DNA of 35,928 bases from Porphyra umbilicalis (taxonomy: Eukaryota; Rhodophyta; Bangiophyceae; Bangiales; Bangiaceae): positions 443,076-479,003 of the forward strand of contig KV918780.1 of assembly GCA_002049455.2 (NCBI GenBank), given 5' to 3'. The notes beneath the pieces were generated by a model that did not search any database, was not told the origin of the DNA, and saw only the letters and a list, made by a program, of their open reading frames with translations. The position numbers were made by a program, and so were the translations under genes. Position 1 is the first letter of the stretch. Every line of letters begins with the position of its first letter. Shown here in pieces: positions 1-9,899 of the stretch.

Positions 1-34
1 TCCACCAAATGTAGTGGTTTCTGCCCACAAAGCC

Positions 35-53
35 GACGGGGCAAGGCCCCGTC
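35..53 (-). terminator. Perfect 8-bp hairpin with 3-nt loop
   Basis: GACGGGGC and GCCCCGTC flank the loop AAG. On the minus strand it is preceded by a T-rich run and lies about 110 nt after AATAAA (171-166). It may belong to the 3' processing or R region of the retroelement. Confidence 0.4.
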
Positions 54-165
54 AGAAAACCCAGCACAGGATGCGGAGCGACACAAAGGAGAAAGAACAC
101 AAACGCCTGGATCACAGGGCGCGGAGCGCACCAGAACGCCGGAACTAACGCAAACGCAACGCTGA

Positions 166-171
166 TTTATT
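166..171 (-). promoter_or_regulatory. AATAAA polyadenylation-type signal
   Basis: The hexamer on the minus strand sits in the AT-richer terminal 480 bp of the putative LTR, upstream of the hairpin at 53-35. Its function is inferred from the motif and its position only. Confidence 0.35.
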
Positions 172-688
172 CGAGTACGCACGATGACCCCAAAGCATAC
201 ACTCATATACCCTCAGAAACAAGACGCAGGACGTGCACAATCCCGACCCAGGAAAAGACGGTCGTAGGGGGGCCGGGGCCCGACGGGCCACGGTCCCTGA
301 TGAGGGGTCCTGGTGGCCCCTGCCACGGATCAAGGGACCCCTTCCACTGGAAGAGAGATATGGTCCCAGGATTTAAGCCAGCTTGGACTGAAATTGCCCA
401 ATACATCACTAGGGACTTATCCCCAGATTTTCAACTCTCCGATCGAAGTCCTCGTGGGATATCGATAGTGGCCGAGATCTAATCTCGGTTCCGGGCTTCT
501 CCCCAGCCAGAGGAGCTTCCACAAGCTTCCAGGCCCCTCTAGGGGGCCCGGATCGAGGGGTCGCGTGGCCCCTCGTTCGCGTCAGGCCCTGTCCCCCCCT
601 GCCTTCGGGCAAGGGGGATGTCAGACCCGGGGGTGGCCCTGAGAGCCACCTGGCAGGCGCCCCGAAGGGGCGCCGCACCCCGCTCCCT

Positions 689-2947
689 CTAGGGGCATTG
701 CGTGGGTGCTCGCGACCCCTCCCCCGGCTCATACCGGGGGGATCGCGTCATCAGGGGAGAGGGGGTTTCCCCCACAGAGGGGTAGCCGCCCCCATGGTAG
801 GGCGCGGCCGAGCCAGCAGGCTCCCCGGCGTACGGGGCCCGACTGGGGCCCCCGCCCGTCGAAGCCCCCGCGGGCCCTGCCGCCACCCGCTGGCCGTGCC
901 CCTCCAAGCGGGAGGCCATCTGGTACCCGATGGCCTCCGGGGTGGTGTCCACCAGGAACTGCGCGGCTGCGGCAGACCGGGGGGACTAGGAGTCCCGCAG
1001 TACGGACCCCGCCGCCCGGGTGACCCACGCCAGGGTTTCCACGAAGGAGGCAACTATCGCCTCCCCATGGGCAACCCTCAGCGCCCCCGCCGCACTTGGG
1101 TAGGTGGTCGCCAAGGCGTGAGCGCACCGCGGGGTGAAGTACCCCCAGCTGAGGCTCTGACCCGCCCCAAGGGGCGGGTAGTACGGCACCCCCGGCGGGG
1201 CAAACGTCGGACGGCCTGACCGCCCCGCGGGGGATGGCCCCGCCCGGGTGGTCCGCCGGACAGCGCCCCCACGAGCAGGGGGGCGCTCGGCAGTACCTCG
1301 GGTACGCTTGCGCTGCTGGGGGACACTTGCCACCGGCGCACCCCAACCCGAGTTGGGCGGGGGCGACGTCGCCGTTACCCCCGCCGATTAGGGGTAGGCC
1401 AGGTCACCCAGGCCCTCAAGGAGGCCTATGCGCCCGGCCACCAGGCGTGTGTCACAGTGGACAAACGCCCGAGGCGCCTCGCCCTCCTCCCCACCAACTC
1501 GGCGGGCCAGGTAGGGCCCGGCCGCCTCCCCGTCCAAGGACTGGTGAAGGTCCAGCAACTCGCTGAGGTAGGCGTGCGCGTCCGGGCCGGCCCTCTCCGC
1601 CACGTTGGCGAGGCGGAGCCCCACCGGACGCCCCACTATGGCGGCTGGCAGGTGCCAGAGGTACCTCTTAGGCCGGGCGGAGGCATACCACACCTCCACT
1701 ACCTCCAGCACCCACTGGGTAGCGAGGATGGCCGCCGCCGGGGTAGACTCCCCCCGGCGGAGCGCAGTGCCAAAGTAGGCCACTATGCGCGTTATCCGGG
1801 CCGGGAACCCGAAGGGCACCTCCATGGCCGACCATTAGGACGGCGTCGGGACGTAGTATGCCCGCTGCGTCGAGGTGTGGACCTGGGAGCTCTCCACTTG
1901 AGAGGCCCGCACCAGGATGCCCGACGCTTCCCGCACCCGGCGTTCGGTGCGGGCGTCCTGGTGGTGAAAGTGGGGGTCCGTCTCCCCCAAGTACGGGGGA
2001 GAGCAACACGCCCACTCCCACGCCACGACGGGCGGCACGTCGTCGGCGGTGGCCCCGTCCATAACATTGGACAGGCGCGCGGCCGCGCGCTCCACCCACG
2101 GCGCGTCCCACGCCTCCTGTAGGGCGGGGAGGTCCGTGGCCACCCCGGCAGGCAGTTCGTACTGCACGGGGTGGCGCGCCAGCCAGCGCTGCCAAGCCGG
2201 GCCCTGCTTGGGCAGCGGGATCGCCGACTAAAGCGCCAGCAAGCGGCACTCCCCCATCTGACTGGGGGCAGCCGGGGGCGTCCACTGAACCAACGCCCCC
2301 GGCCCTGCAAGTCCCGCCTCCCCCACTGCCGGGAGGCGCTCCCGGCGCGGCACCGACAGGGGGGACTCCTGCTCCATGGGGTCATCCCCCGCCTCGCCCG
2401 GCGCCGGTCCCACCGCCGGGGGAGTGGCCGGCCGGCTGGGCGGCAGCGGCACGCGCGCCGCCACCGCGCGGGACCCGACCGCGTCCTCCCCAGCCGACCG
2501 CGTCGGCGCACTCGACGCGCGGGAGGCCGACGCCGACCCCGCCGACGACTTGGACCGGCGGGGGGGAGGCGGCGGTTGGGTTGCTTGACTCCCCGCCGCC
2601 GACAACTCCCGGCTCGGGGGCGCGGCGTTGGCCTGGCGCGCCCGGCGGGCTGCCTTGCCCCGGGACGCGGCCACGGCCGCGCCACTTGACTTGGTGGCGC
2701 CGGCCGGCGTGGCAGTTGCCGACGCCGCCGCCCCGCCAACCCGCGGGGTGGCCGCCGTCGAGCCCTTGGCCTTCGGGGCGCCCGTACTCCCCGGAGCCCC
2801 GCCCACCCGCGGGGACCCCGCCGCAGGGCTGCCCGACTTGGCCGTAGCCGACGCCGGCGTCCCACTCGGCGCCGGCGTGGCGCGCCCCGTACTTGGGGAA
2901 GCCATCTCCTCGGTCGGCGCCACTGCCGTCGACCGCGAGGAGGCCAT
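689..2947 (-). pseudogene. Decayed gag-like open frame with in-frame TAR stops
   Basis: One minus-strand frame runs from ATG at 2947 to 689. It is broken only by stop codons: TAG 2228-2230, TAA 1835-1837, TAA 1388-1390, TAG 986-988 and a final TAG 689-691, with no frameshift. The first 240 residues are Ala/Pro/Ser-rich and basic, probably disordered. The middle (about 2225-1390) reads like a folded, helix-rich protein with many Trp, Tyr, Glu and hydrophobic residues, such as ALQEAWDAPWVERAAARLS and ATQWVLEVVEVWYASARPK. The last part is again Pro/Gly/Ser-rich. This layout resembles a retroelement gag (disordered head, capsid-like core, basic tail), but no zinc knuckle or family motif was recognised. 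Its position inside the putative LTR unit supports retroelement origin. Confidence 0.45.
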
Positions 2948-3552
2948 AGCCGCCGCGCCCGAGTAAGGGGGACGGCGAGGGGGAGGGGGGTGCCCCGCGC
3001 ACAGAGGGACGCGGGGGATGCTCTCAACTCGAGTAGCGGTGGAGGGGGGGACGGTGACGGTCGGCAGTGGACGGCGTCCCCGTCTGTCCCCCGCCTACCC
3101 CCTTTTTTGAGCCCCAGTGTGGGGCCAGGGGCCCTTACCCCGGGCCCCCTCAGCCCCACCCCGCGGGCCACTCCCCTGGACGACTCCCCACGGGGGGGGG
3201 GGGGGGGCCCACACAACCGCCCCCCAGGTGGGGGGGCGGGGGGATGCCATACTGGGCACCCGCCCCACTGTTGGTTCACCGGGCACGGTTAGCGGGCCCG
3301 CCCCGGACACGCGGCAACACCCCTGGCCCCCGCGGCCGTGTCCACCGTTCGGCGACGGCGTGTACCCCCTTGCCCCGGCGGGGGCGCCCCCACGATCAGG
3401 GGCAGCCATCGCTGGCGAGGACCGGGGCAGCACCCGGGCCCCACACTGGGAAGCCCGGCGGCTAGCTGTCCTGGCCTGCCCGCCACACTCGGGCGGGCCC
3501 GCCCCCCCTGGCTCTGGGCCGCCGGGACGACGACCCCTTTAGAACGGGGAAT
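2948..3552. other. GC-rich leader region, no gene seen
   Basis: This stretch lies upstream (minus orientation) of the gag-like ATG. It is very GC-rich with long G and C runs, including a G run near 3190. I see no convincing coding frame; it could be the untranslated leader of the retroelement. Confidence 0.35.
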
Positions 3553-3569
3553 TGTGACGGTCCGTCACA
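3553..3569. repeat. 8-bp palindrome around one base (possible LTR end)
   Basis: TGTGACGGTCCGTCACA is a perfect inverted repeat with 8-bp arms. It marks an abrupt change from very GC-rich DNA on its left to a more AT-rich 270 bp on its right, consistent with an element boundary. Confidence 0.4.
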
Positions 3570-4980
3570 TGGCCCCCACACTCCGGGATCCAGACTCCCC
3601 GGAAATATGCCCCACTAACGCATATTTCAAATTGTTCCGTTGGCGACCCACTTGTGATCATCTCGTGGCTCACCAACCACAACCGCAATCCCAATACTTC
3701 CCTGGGATTCGTAACCCCCTCGGGCGGGCGCCTACTTAAGGGCCTAATTTTGTGTAAACCCAACTTGGATTATCGACTTATGTTACTTTGTGCCCCTGAC
3801 TCCGGGGCGCCGCGAGGGTGTCACGTAGCACCCTTCCCCCCGCCTCTTCTCAAGGCGGTATTCCAAGCTTCGGCCGTCCTCCGGGTTATGGGCCCACTGG
3901 GCCCAGAGGAGAGGGCTTTCCGTGGGTTCTTTGAGGGTGTCTGAGGAGGGTTTTCCGAGGGCCCTTTGAGGGAGTCTGGGGAGGGCTTTCCGAGGGTCCT
4001 TTGAGGGTCTCTGAGGAGGGTTTTCAGAGGGTCCGAGGGGAGCGGATGGGATAAGAGGGTGAGGCGTGAGTGTCGCCTCGAGGCCTTCGACGCGGGCAAG
4101 TAAACTTCCGGTCATACAAATCGTGTTTGTCGCTCGGGGCGCCTTCCCCCGGTCGACGCCGTGCGTGTGTGCTCTTCGGGGTTTCCATCCTGGGCGGGTA
4201 TTCCCCGACAGGACTACCCGGCGACATGGTTTGGCTCGCCCTCCCCCCAACTGGGTGGGGTGGGCTGAGCGTGTTGTCACAGTGAGGACGGTCGCGGGGG
4301 CGGTGGTGGTGGCGCCATGAGGGCAGTGGGCGAAGAGCAGCGGCGCGGCGGGCGGTGCCGCACTGCGCCCTTCGTCAAGTGGCTAGCGGCGTTGTCGCTG
4401 TTGTGCCCAGTGTGATTTGGGCGGCTTGCGACACCTTGTTTGCAGCTTGCATCAGCATCGCGAGGTGGGTGTCTGATTGGTCAACGTCTCTTTCTGATTA
4501 TAATTGAAACGTCTCTATTTGGTCAGTTCAGATGTCGCACATCATTTTTTGCGGGTCGCTGTGCGAGGGTGGGGCGGGCACTTGCGCTGCCAGAGACTGA
4601 ACAGTGTCCACGGCCGGGCGAGAGGGGGGGGGGAGACATGAATCAGACATTGTGCCGCACGTGCGCGAGACGCCGCGTAGGGCGGGGGGCAGCCACGGTG
4701 TACCTGAGAGGCGGGGGTGCGATTTCAGTGCACGCCGGTCTTTGGCTGACGTCGCCCGCGTCGCCGCCGCCGCCAGGAACGGCTGCGCGGGCTAGCGGCC
4801 GCCGATCACTGTCCGCACGTCCGCCCCCACTTGAAAGGGGTTGCGGAACGTGGCTGTGGCTGTTTGCTGACGCCACCAGGCGGGCAAAAGTGGGCCCCCG
4901 TGCGGGGGCCGGCTGCGGTAGGTAACGGTGGCTGGCAGCGGCCACCGCCAGGCGGACACACGAGCACCGGCCACCGCCCA
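3570..4980. other. Intergenic spacer without recognisable gene
   Basis: The first 270 bp are AT-richer with TTAAG and TTTTGTGTAAA patches. A 35-bp minisatellite follows (3911-4050). Around 4480-4530 there is an AT-rich patch with two copies of AACGTCTCT. From 4600 the sequence grades into GC-rich DNA leading to the satellite. I found no coding sequence that could be defended. Confidence 0.4.
3911..4050. repeat. 35-bp minisatellite, four units
   Basis: GAGGG(C/T)TTTC recurs at 3911, 3946, 3981 and 4016, exactly 35 bp apart. Units contain (G/C)TTTGAGGG and (T/G)CTGRGGA blocks; the fourth unit is partial. Alternate units share the C or T variant, hinting at a 70-bp dimer. Confidence 0.9.
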
Positions 4981-5159
4981 CTGACCACGTGTGCGGCCGC
5001 CGCCCCCGCGCAGTGCGTCCGGCTGTGGCGGCCGCCGCAGCACGAGCACAAGTGCTGCCGCTGCCTCCTCGCGCGCCGTTGAGTGGCGGCGGCCGCCGCT
5101 GCCGTCCAACAGGAACGGCACCGCCCCCGCGCCCGGCGGTGCGCGGCGGCAGAGGCCGT

Positions 5160-6540
5160 CGCCACACGACAAGTGCGGCGGCCCCTACCGTTGCGCATGA
5201 TGTGGCGCGGCGGCGGCCCGCCGCCGTGACAGAACACGTTTGGCGGCCACGGCCGCTCACGGTGGTGCTCAGCGGCGGCCGCCGCCGCCAGCGACTATGT
5301 ACGGCGGCAGCAGCGGCACGTGGGCTGCTGCCGCAGAACGGGAACACGTGCGGCGGCCGCCACCGCGCGTGATGTGGCACGGCGGCGGCCGCCCCGCCGT
5401 AAGGGAACATGTGCCGCGGCCGCCACCGCGCATGGTGCGGCACGGCGGCGGCCGCCCGGCCATAAAAGAACAAGTACGGCGGCCGCCGCCGCGCGTGATG
5501 TGGCACGACGGTGGCCGCCGCCGTAAGCAGCAAGTACGGCGGCCGGCGCCTCACGTGATGGCGCACGGCGGCGGCAGCCGCCGGAGGAAACCAGTACGGC
5601 GGCGGCCACCTTTCCTTTCGTGGCACGGCGGCGGCCGCTGCCAAACACAACACGTGGGGCGGCCGCCTCCGCCAGTGGTGTCGCGTGGCGGCAGACGCCG
5701 CCGCAGGGGAACAAGTGCGGCGGCCGCCACCGCGCATAGTGCGGTACGGCGGCGGCCGCCCCTCCGTACGGGAACAAGTACGGCGGCCGCCGCTGCGCGT
5801 GATGTGGCACGACGGCGGCAGCCGCCGAAGGAAACAAGTACGGCGGCCGCCGCCTCTCCTGTCGTGGTACGGCGGCGGCCGCTGCCGAACACAACAAGTG
5901 CGGCGGCCGCCGCCGCCTGTGGTGTGACGTGGCAGCAGACGCCGCCGCAGGGGAACAAGTGCGGCGGCCGCCACCGCGCATGATGCGGCACGGCGTCGGC
6001 CGCCCCGCCGCAAGGGTACGAGTGCGGCGGCCGCCACCGCGCATGGTGCGGCACGGCGGTGACCACCCCGACGCAAGGGAACAAGTGCGGCGGCCGGCAC
6101 CGCGCATGGTGCGGCACACCGGTGGCCGCCCCTCCGTAAGGGAACAAGTAAGGCGGCCGCCGCCGCGTGTGATGTGGCACGACGGCGGCAGCCGCCGAAG
6201 GAGACAAGTACGGCGGCCGCCGCCTCTCCTGTCGTGGCACAGCGGCGGCCGCTGCCAAACACAACAAGTGCGCCACCTCTCCTTTCGTGGCACGGCGGCG
6301 GCCGCCGCCGAACACAATAAGTGCGGCGGCCGCCGCCGCCCATGGTGTCGCGTGGCGGCAGACGCCGCCGCAGGGGAGCACGTGCGGCGGCCGCCACCGC
6401 GCATGGTGCGGCACGGCGGTGGCCGCCCCTCCGTACGGGAACAAGTACGGCGGCCGCCGCCGCGCGTGATGTGGCACGACGGCGGCCACCGCCGTAAGCA
6501 ACAAGTATGGCGGCCGCCGCCGCGCATGGTTTGCTGTGGC
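5160..6540. repeat. GC-rich satellite, 60-63-bp units with higher-order variants
   Basis: About 22 units begin around the motif CAAGT(A/G)CGGCGGCCGCC, at spacings of 60, 60, 61 and 63 bp (for example 5348, 5411, 5474, 5534, 5594, 5654, 5715, 5778, 5838, 5898, 5959). Several unit types recur in order, such as units with GCCGAACACAA, GCCGCAGGGGAA, CTCCGTACGGGAA and CCGAAGGAAA, giving a higher-order period near 244 bp. Units carry the palindrome CGGCGGCCGCCG and NotI/EagI-type sites. The array is open in several frames on both strands, which explains long Arg/Pro/Ala open frames without any need for a gene. It directly abuts the transposase pseudogene C terminus. Confidence 0.92.
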
Positions 6541-7737
6541 GGCGGTCGCTGGCGTCCGCCCCATAGTGGGTCGAGCTCGAGCGCGGCAGGAATCCGTCCC
6601 TGCGTGCCTCGACAACCATATTGTGAAGAATGGCAACAGTCTGCGTCGTTATCACCATCTGGGGGACCGTCCACATTCGGCAAGGGTGCAACATGACGTG
6701 GAATTGCGCCGTGAGGATGCCGAAAATACGCTCTACGTCCTTCCGCAGAGCCTCTTGACGACGGTTGAGCGTGCGCTGCTCGACAGTCTGCGCGTTGGGG
6801 AAAGGGGCAACGAAGAACGCGAAGCGGGGATAGATTCCGTCCACCAGGTAATAAAGCAAAGTTCGGGTATTAACGTTCACAGTGAACGAAAACTCACGGG
6901 GCGGCCACTTTCCCGTGATAACATCCATATACATAGGCGATTGGTACAGGACGTTAATATCATTGAGGCTTCCTGGACTTTCCGCGAAGATGTGGTAGAT
7001 CCACGTGGCCTCATCGTAGATGACCTCATTCACAATCGATAGCCGCCAATCCCGGCTCTGGTAGGTCCCCGACCGCGCCTTAGGGCACGAGGACCACTCC
7101 CAGCGAGAGCAATCAAGAGACCCGAGTCAGCCGGGCAACCCACGCTCAGCATTGCGGGTAAGGATCTTCTCAATCTCAGGGGGCGTGGGCGGCCGCAGGT
7201 AGTGTGAACCTAACTCGTCGACCATAAACTCGGTGAAGAGCTTGACCGCGCGCGCGCTTTTAGATCTGGCCAAGCGCACGTACTCGTCCGCGCGGTCGTA
7301 CGATTCTCCGTACGCCAGCACGCGGAACGCGACCGCCAGCTTTTGAAGCGGGTGGGCCCGCGGCTGCCCAGTTGCGTTGACACGTTGCGCCCAAAACGGG
7401 CGGTCCTTGATAGCATGGTAGATCCGCAGGAAGACCGGCAACGGCACGCGAAATCGTCGCTCAAACTGTTGTCGACCGAAAACCGGGGGAAGGCCGTCGA
7501 CGCCAAATTGTCGCGAAGGATGCACTGGAGGCCAAGCTCAAAATTTCTCGGCCGATTGGTCAACCGACCGGGCACGTAGCCCCGGTACCGCGGCCTGTGC
7601 ACTTGCGCGGCCGCGAGAGCCCGCCGTCGCGATTCAAGAAGAGTGGCCACGTGAGCGGCGACGACCACCGCGGTGGTGACGTCATCGTTGACGCCCTCGT
7701 CCTCCTCCCATCCACTCACAGTCATTGCAGCGTCCAT
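6540..7737 (-). pseudogene. PIF/Harbinger-family transposase, broken by one frameshift and one stop
   Basis: On the minus strand, an N-terminal part begins at ATG 7737 and contains GRLTNRPRNFELGLQCILRD. The frame then changes at about 7512-7505, at an AATTTGG tract, as if one T were missing. The next segment (from about 7505) matches the DDE_Tnp_4/Plant_tran family: FGRQQFERRFRVPLPVFLRI, then LAYGESYDRADEYVRLA, then AERGLPG. An in-frame TGA at 7127-7129 interrupts just before LGSLDCSRWEWSSCP, which carries the first catalytic Asp. Downstream are AESPGSLNDINVL (second Asp), YYLVDGIYPRFAFFV, RKDVERIFGIL (Glu) and ILHNMVVEARR. These are the family's conserved blocks in the expected order. After about 6540 the frame runs into the GC satellite. 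The enzyme would have excised and integrated DNA; with two lesions it is probably dead. No terminal inverted repeats were located. Confidence 0.88.
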
Positions 7738-7768
7738 GGTGAAGGCAGGCGGCGCCAGCCACGAGTAC

Positions 7769-7828
7769 GACGGTGGCGAGCACGACAGTGGCGAGCACGA
7801 CGGTGGCGAGCACGACGGTGGCGAGCAC
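7769..7828. repeat. 15-bp tandem repeat, four units
   Basis: GACGGTGGCGAGCAC is repeated at 7769, 7784 (one substitution), 7799 and 7814. It lies just upstream (minus sense) of the transposase pseudogene start, in its leader. Confidence 0.92.
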
Positions 7829-8546
7829 AGCAGCACGTGAGGCACGGCGACGACAGGGGCAGGCGTGCGCCTCGGTTCTGGGACACCTCCCCGCTGGCAC
7901 CCCCGGCAGACCGCGCATATTCTGGCGCAGCCGGGCCGTACCTGGCATCCCGTACAGCCTTGGAATCAGTGTTAGTCGCTGAACCAATCGTGTCGCATGA
8001 CCAATCAGGCTCAACAGCGCTGAGGACTCTCTCATACGTAGGAGAGGCCGGCAGCCAGTACTACGACATCCGCATCGATAGGTGTAGGTCCAACGCGCTC
8101 ACACTTCACTGACTGTTACGTAGCATATGCTGCGCGTCCACCGCTCCCCCTGATTCTCATTCCTCGCACGACTCGAGAGGCACAAGTCGGGCCCAGAGTG
8201 CAACGCGATTGCTGCCGGGGATCAATCTACTTTATGGAGTGTGGGCATGCTTGTGGCTGCCTGCCACGAGTCTCTGTCGCCCTCGTACGTCGCGGCCTCT
8301 CACAGGGTTTGCGTCTGCATCAGTCCCTCGGTCACATGTCACCATCTGCCCAGTGCATCGGGCCTCGATCGTGTCGCGCTCGTCGTTTTGCGTCGTCGAT
8401 CGTCGTCAGACACGTATGGCAATAAAACCATTTGGCGCCCAGCCAATGAGGGGGCCCGTAGCATACTCCAACCGTCCTGAATAGGGTGTGCGTGCCGTAT
8501 TTCGGCTTCGAATGGGACATGCGCGTTCTATCGTTACACCGGGACT

Positions 8547-8604
8547 ATGGCGCGTCGCCTAAGAATGATCGGATCCGAGAAACGCTCACAGCAAGTCACA
8601 GCAA
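8547..8604 (-). repeat. 58-bp fragment of the 25.7/30.3-kb repeat family
   Basis: Its reverse complement matches 25917-25974 at 55 of 58 bases, from TTGCTGTGACTTGCTGTGAG to GGCGACGCGCCAT. The match also holds in the right-hand repeat at 30473-30530. Similarity stops at both edges, so this is a short relic or a shared recognition module, not a full copy. Confidence 0.85.
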
Positions 8605-8918
8605 ACTTGTACATAATTCCATCCCCTGTCAGCACTTTCCCAAACATGTGATTGGCTGTAGTTGCATGGTGACTCTAGATCTCTGCAACGCTGCAGGATC
8701 TGGCCGCATATGAGGACGGTGAACAGTTTTTTGATCCGACAGATGACGGGTGCTGCGGCGGAGACAGGTTTTCCGGCTTGTTCAGATTTGCTGTGGGACG
8801 CTGTCGTCTGCTGTTCCTTGCTGTGATCAGCCGTTCGTCGACATCTTCCGAATCGGCTGCAATCGTGGACCCGTGATTGGCCACGCTCGTGCCTCGTGTT
8901 TCATCTTCCCTGCTCAGG

Positions 8919-8961
8919 GATGCTGTGGGTTGCTGTGGAATCCCACAGCAACTCACAGCAT
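8919..8961. repeat. Near-perfect hairpin with about 20-bp arms
   Basis: ATGCTGTGGGTTGCTGTGGA (8920-8939) pairs with the reverse complement of TCCCACAGCAACTCACAGCAT (8941-8961), with about two mismatches or bulges and almost no loop. Each arm contains a variant of TGCTGTGASTTGCTGTG, which is also present in the 58-bp fragment and in both 711-bp repeats. Confidence 0.8.
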
Positions 8962-9369
8962 GCTTCAATGGAAGTAACTTCTTCAGGAGTCGCTCGTGCG
9001 GACATTCGAGCACATTGCTTGGTGCCACGTTCGCCAATGAATGCGCTGGCTTTGCTGCACCTGTTGTGCTGTGAAGCGGAGTCTGCGGGTCGTTCGTTGT
9101 CCTCCTTCCCCCCACCGTTTCCCCTCCCTAATATCACCAGCCGTCATCAGCCATCTCCCAGAGGCCCCCTGAAGGGGACGCACACCCCCCCCCATGAGAA
9201 TACGGGCGCACGAAACTGCTGCAGAAGGCTTTTCCGCGTCGGAGGTCTCTGCAGTGTCTGCCGCGCGCCGTCTCGCTCATTCCCAAGCGCCCACTTTGCC
9301 TCTCTTCGTAGCCGGCTGGGCCCAAGTGCCCCCCCCGCCCCCTACGTGGTCGCCGAATGGACAGCCAGC

Positions 9370-9560
9370 GTAACGACCCCCCCCCCCCCTCCTGCCACCC
9401 CTACCCCCCCGCTGCCACCCTTCCCCGCCCCTGCCACCGCCTTCCCCCCCTCAGCCGTCCCCCCCGCCATCGGCCCCCCTCCCAGCCGCCCCCATTGCCC
9501 CCAGCCATCACTCCCTCGCCCGCCACCCGCTCCCCCGCCCTTCCCGCCTGGGCACACCCA
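9370..9560. repeat. C-rich tract (potential i-motif/G-quadruplex)
   Basis: Runs of 5 to 13 C separated by short GCCA, TTC or GCTG spacers fill about 190 bp, for example the long C run beginning at 9377. The opposite strand has many G runs able to form quadruplexes. It may be low-complexity filler; open reading through it gives only Pro-rich peptide. Confidence 0.8.
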
Positions 9561-9899
9561 CCCGCTGGGATGCACGAGAGGCTCAAAGTGGCCGATGATC
9601 GAGCGAAGGATCGCGATTGCAAGTCTCAGATCAAAGGATCCAAATCGACACCGTGTGATCCAGATTCAGAAACTGAGTGAAAGCCCTGTTCGTATCGATG
9701 GCTGCCTGTGATGGCGTTGTCCATGCGCCGAGCAGTCGGCGGGAGGGGGGGTGGACGTTTTCATCGGCGATCGAGCTGGAAGAGGAGGACGCCCAGACCA
9801 GGATGGTCGCCACGACGGAGAGATAATAAATCAAATTCCTACGCAAACTACGAGCAATTGGTGTGCTGAGTACGATTTTTGTAGTTATCAGTGCCGCCG

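Larger units (their letters stand above)
10..3569 (-). mobile_element. Putative long LTR or LTR-bounded retroelement part (minus strand)
   Basis: Read on the minus strand, the block opens with TGTGACGG at 3569 and closes with a sequence ending CTACA at position 10, giving TGT/ACA ends typical of LTRs. The bases that follow (9 down to 1) read TTTGGTGGA, resembling the start of a primer-binding region in Ty3/gypsy-type elements. An AATAAA lies at 171-166 and a strong hairpin at 53-35, the order expected for polyadenylation and the R/U5 part of an LTR. No second copy of either end is visible between 10 and 3569, so this is either one unusually long LTR (about 3.56 kb) containing an open frame, or a rearranged element. 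The rest of the element would lie left of the window. This is inference from termini only. Confidence 0.3.

Noticed and set aside
689..2947. A genetic code in which TAR encodes Gln
   Set aside because: The apparently intact genes (Tc1-like transposase, pol, Cys-rich protein, dioxygenase-like protein) use no internal TAR codons and encode all Gln as CAR, so a reassigned code is unlikely.
4643..6540. Long open frames through the 60-63-bp array on both strands
   Set aside because: They consist of repeated Arg/Pro/Ala/Thr blocks set by the DNA unit and are open in several frames; only the transposase part upstream has family motifs.
7769..7828. CRISPR-like array
   Set aside because: The 15-bp units are contiguous with no spacers and lie in eukaryotic DNA; the same reasoning applies to the other tandem arrays.
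8896..9711. Plus-strand open frame through the C-rich tract
   Set aside because: About a third is poly-Pro from the C runs and the rest has no recognisable motif or bias.
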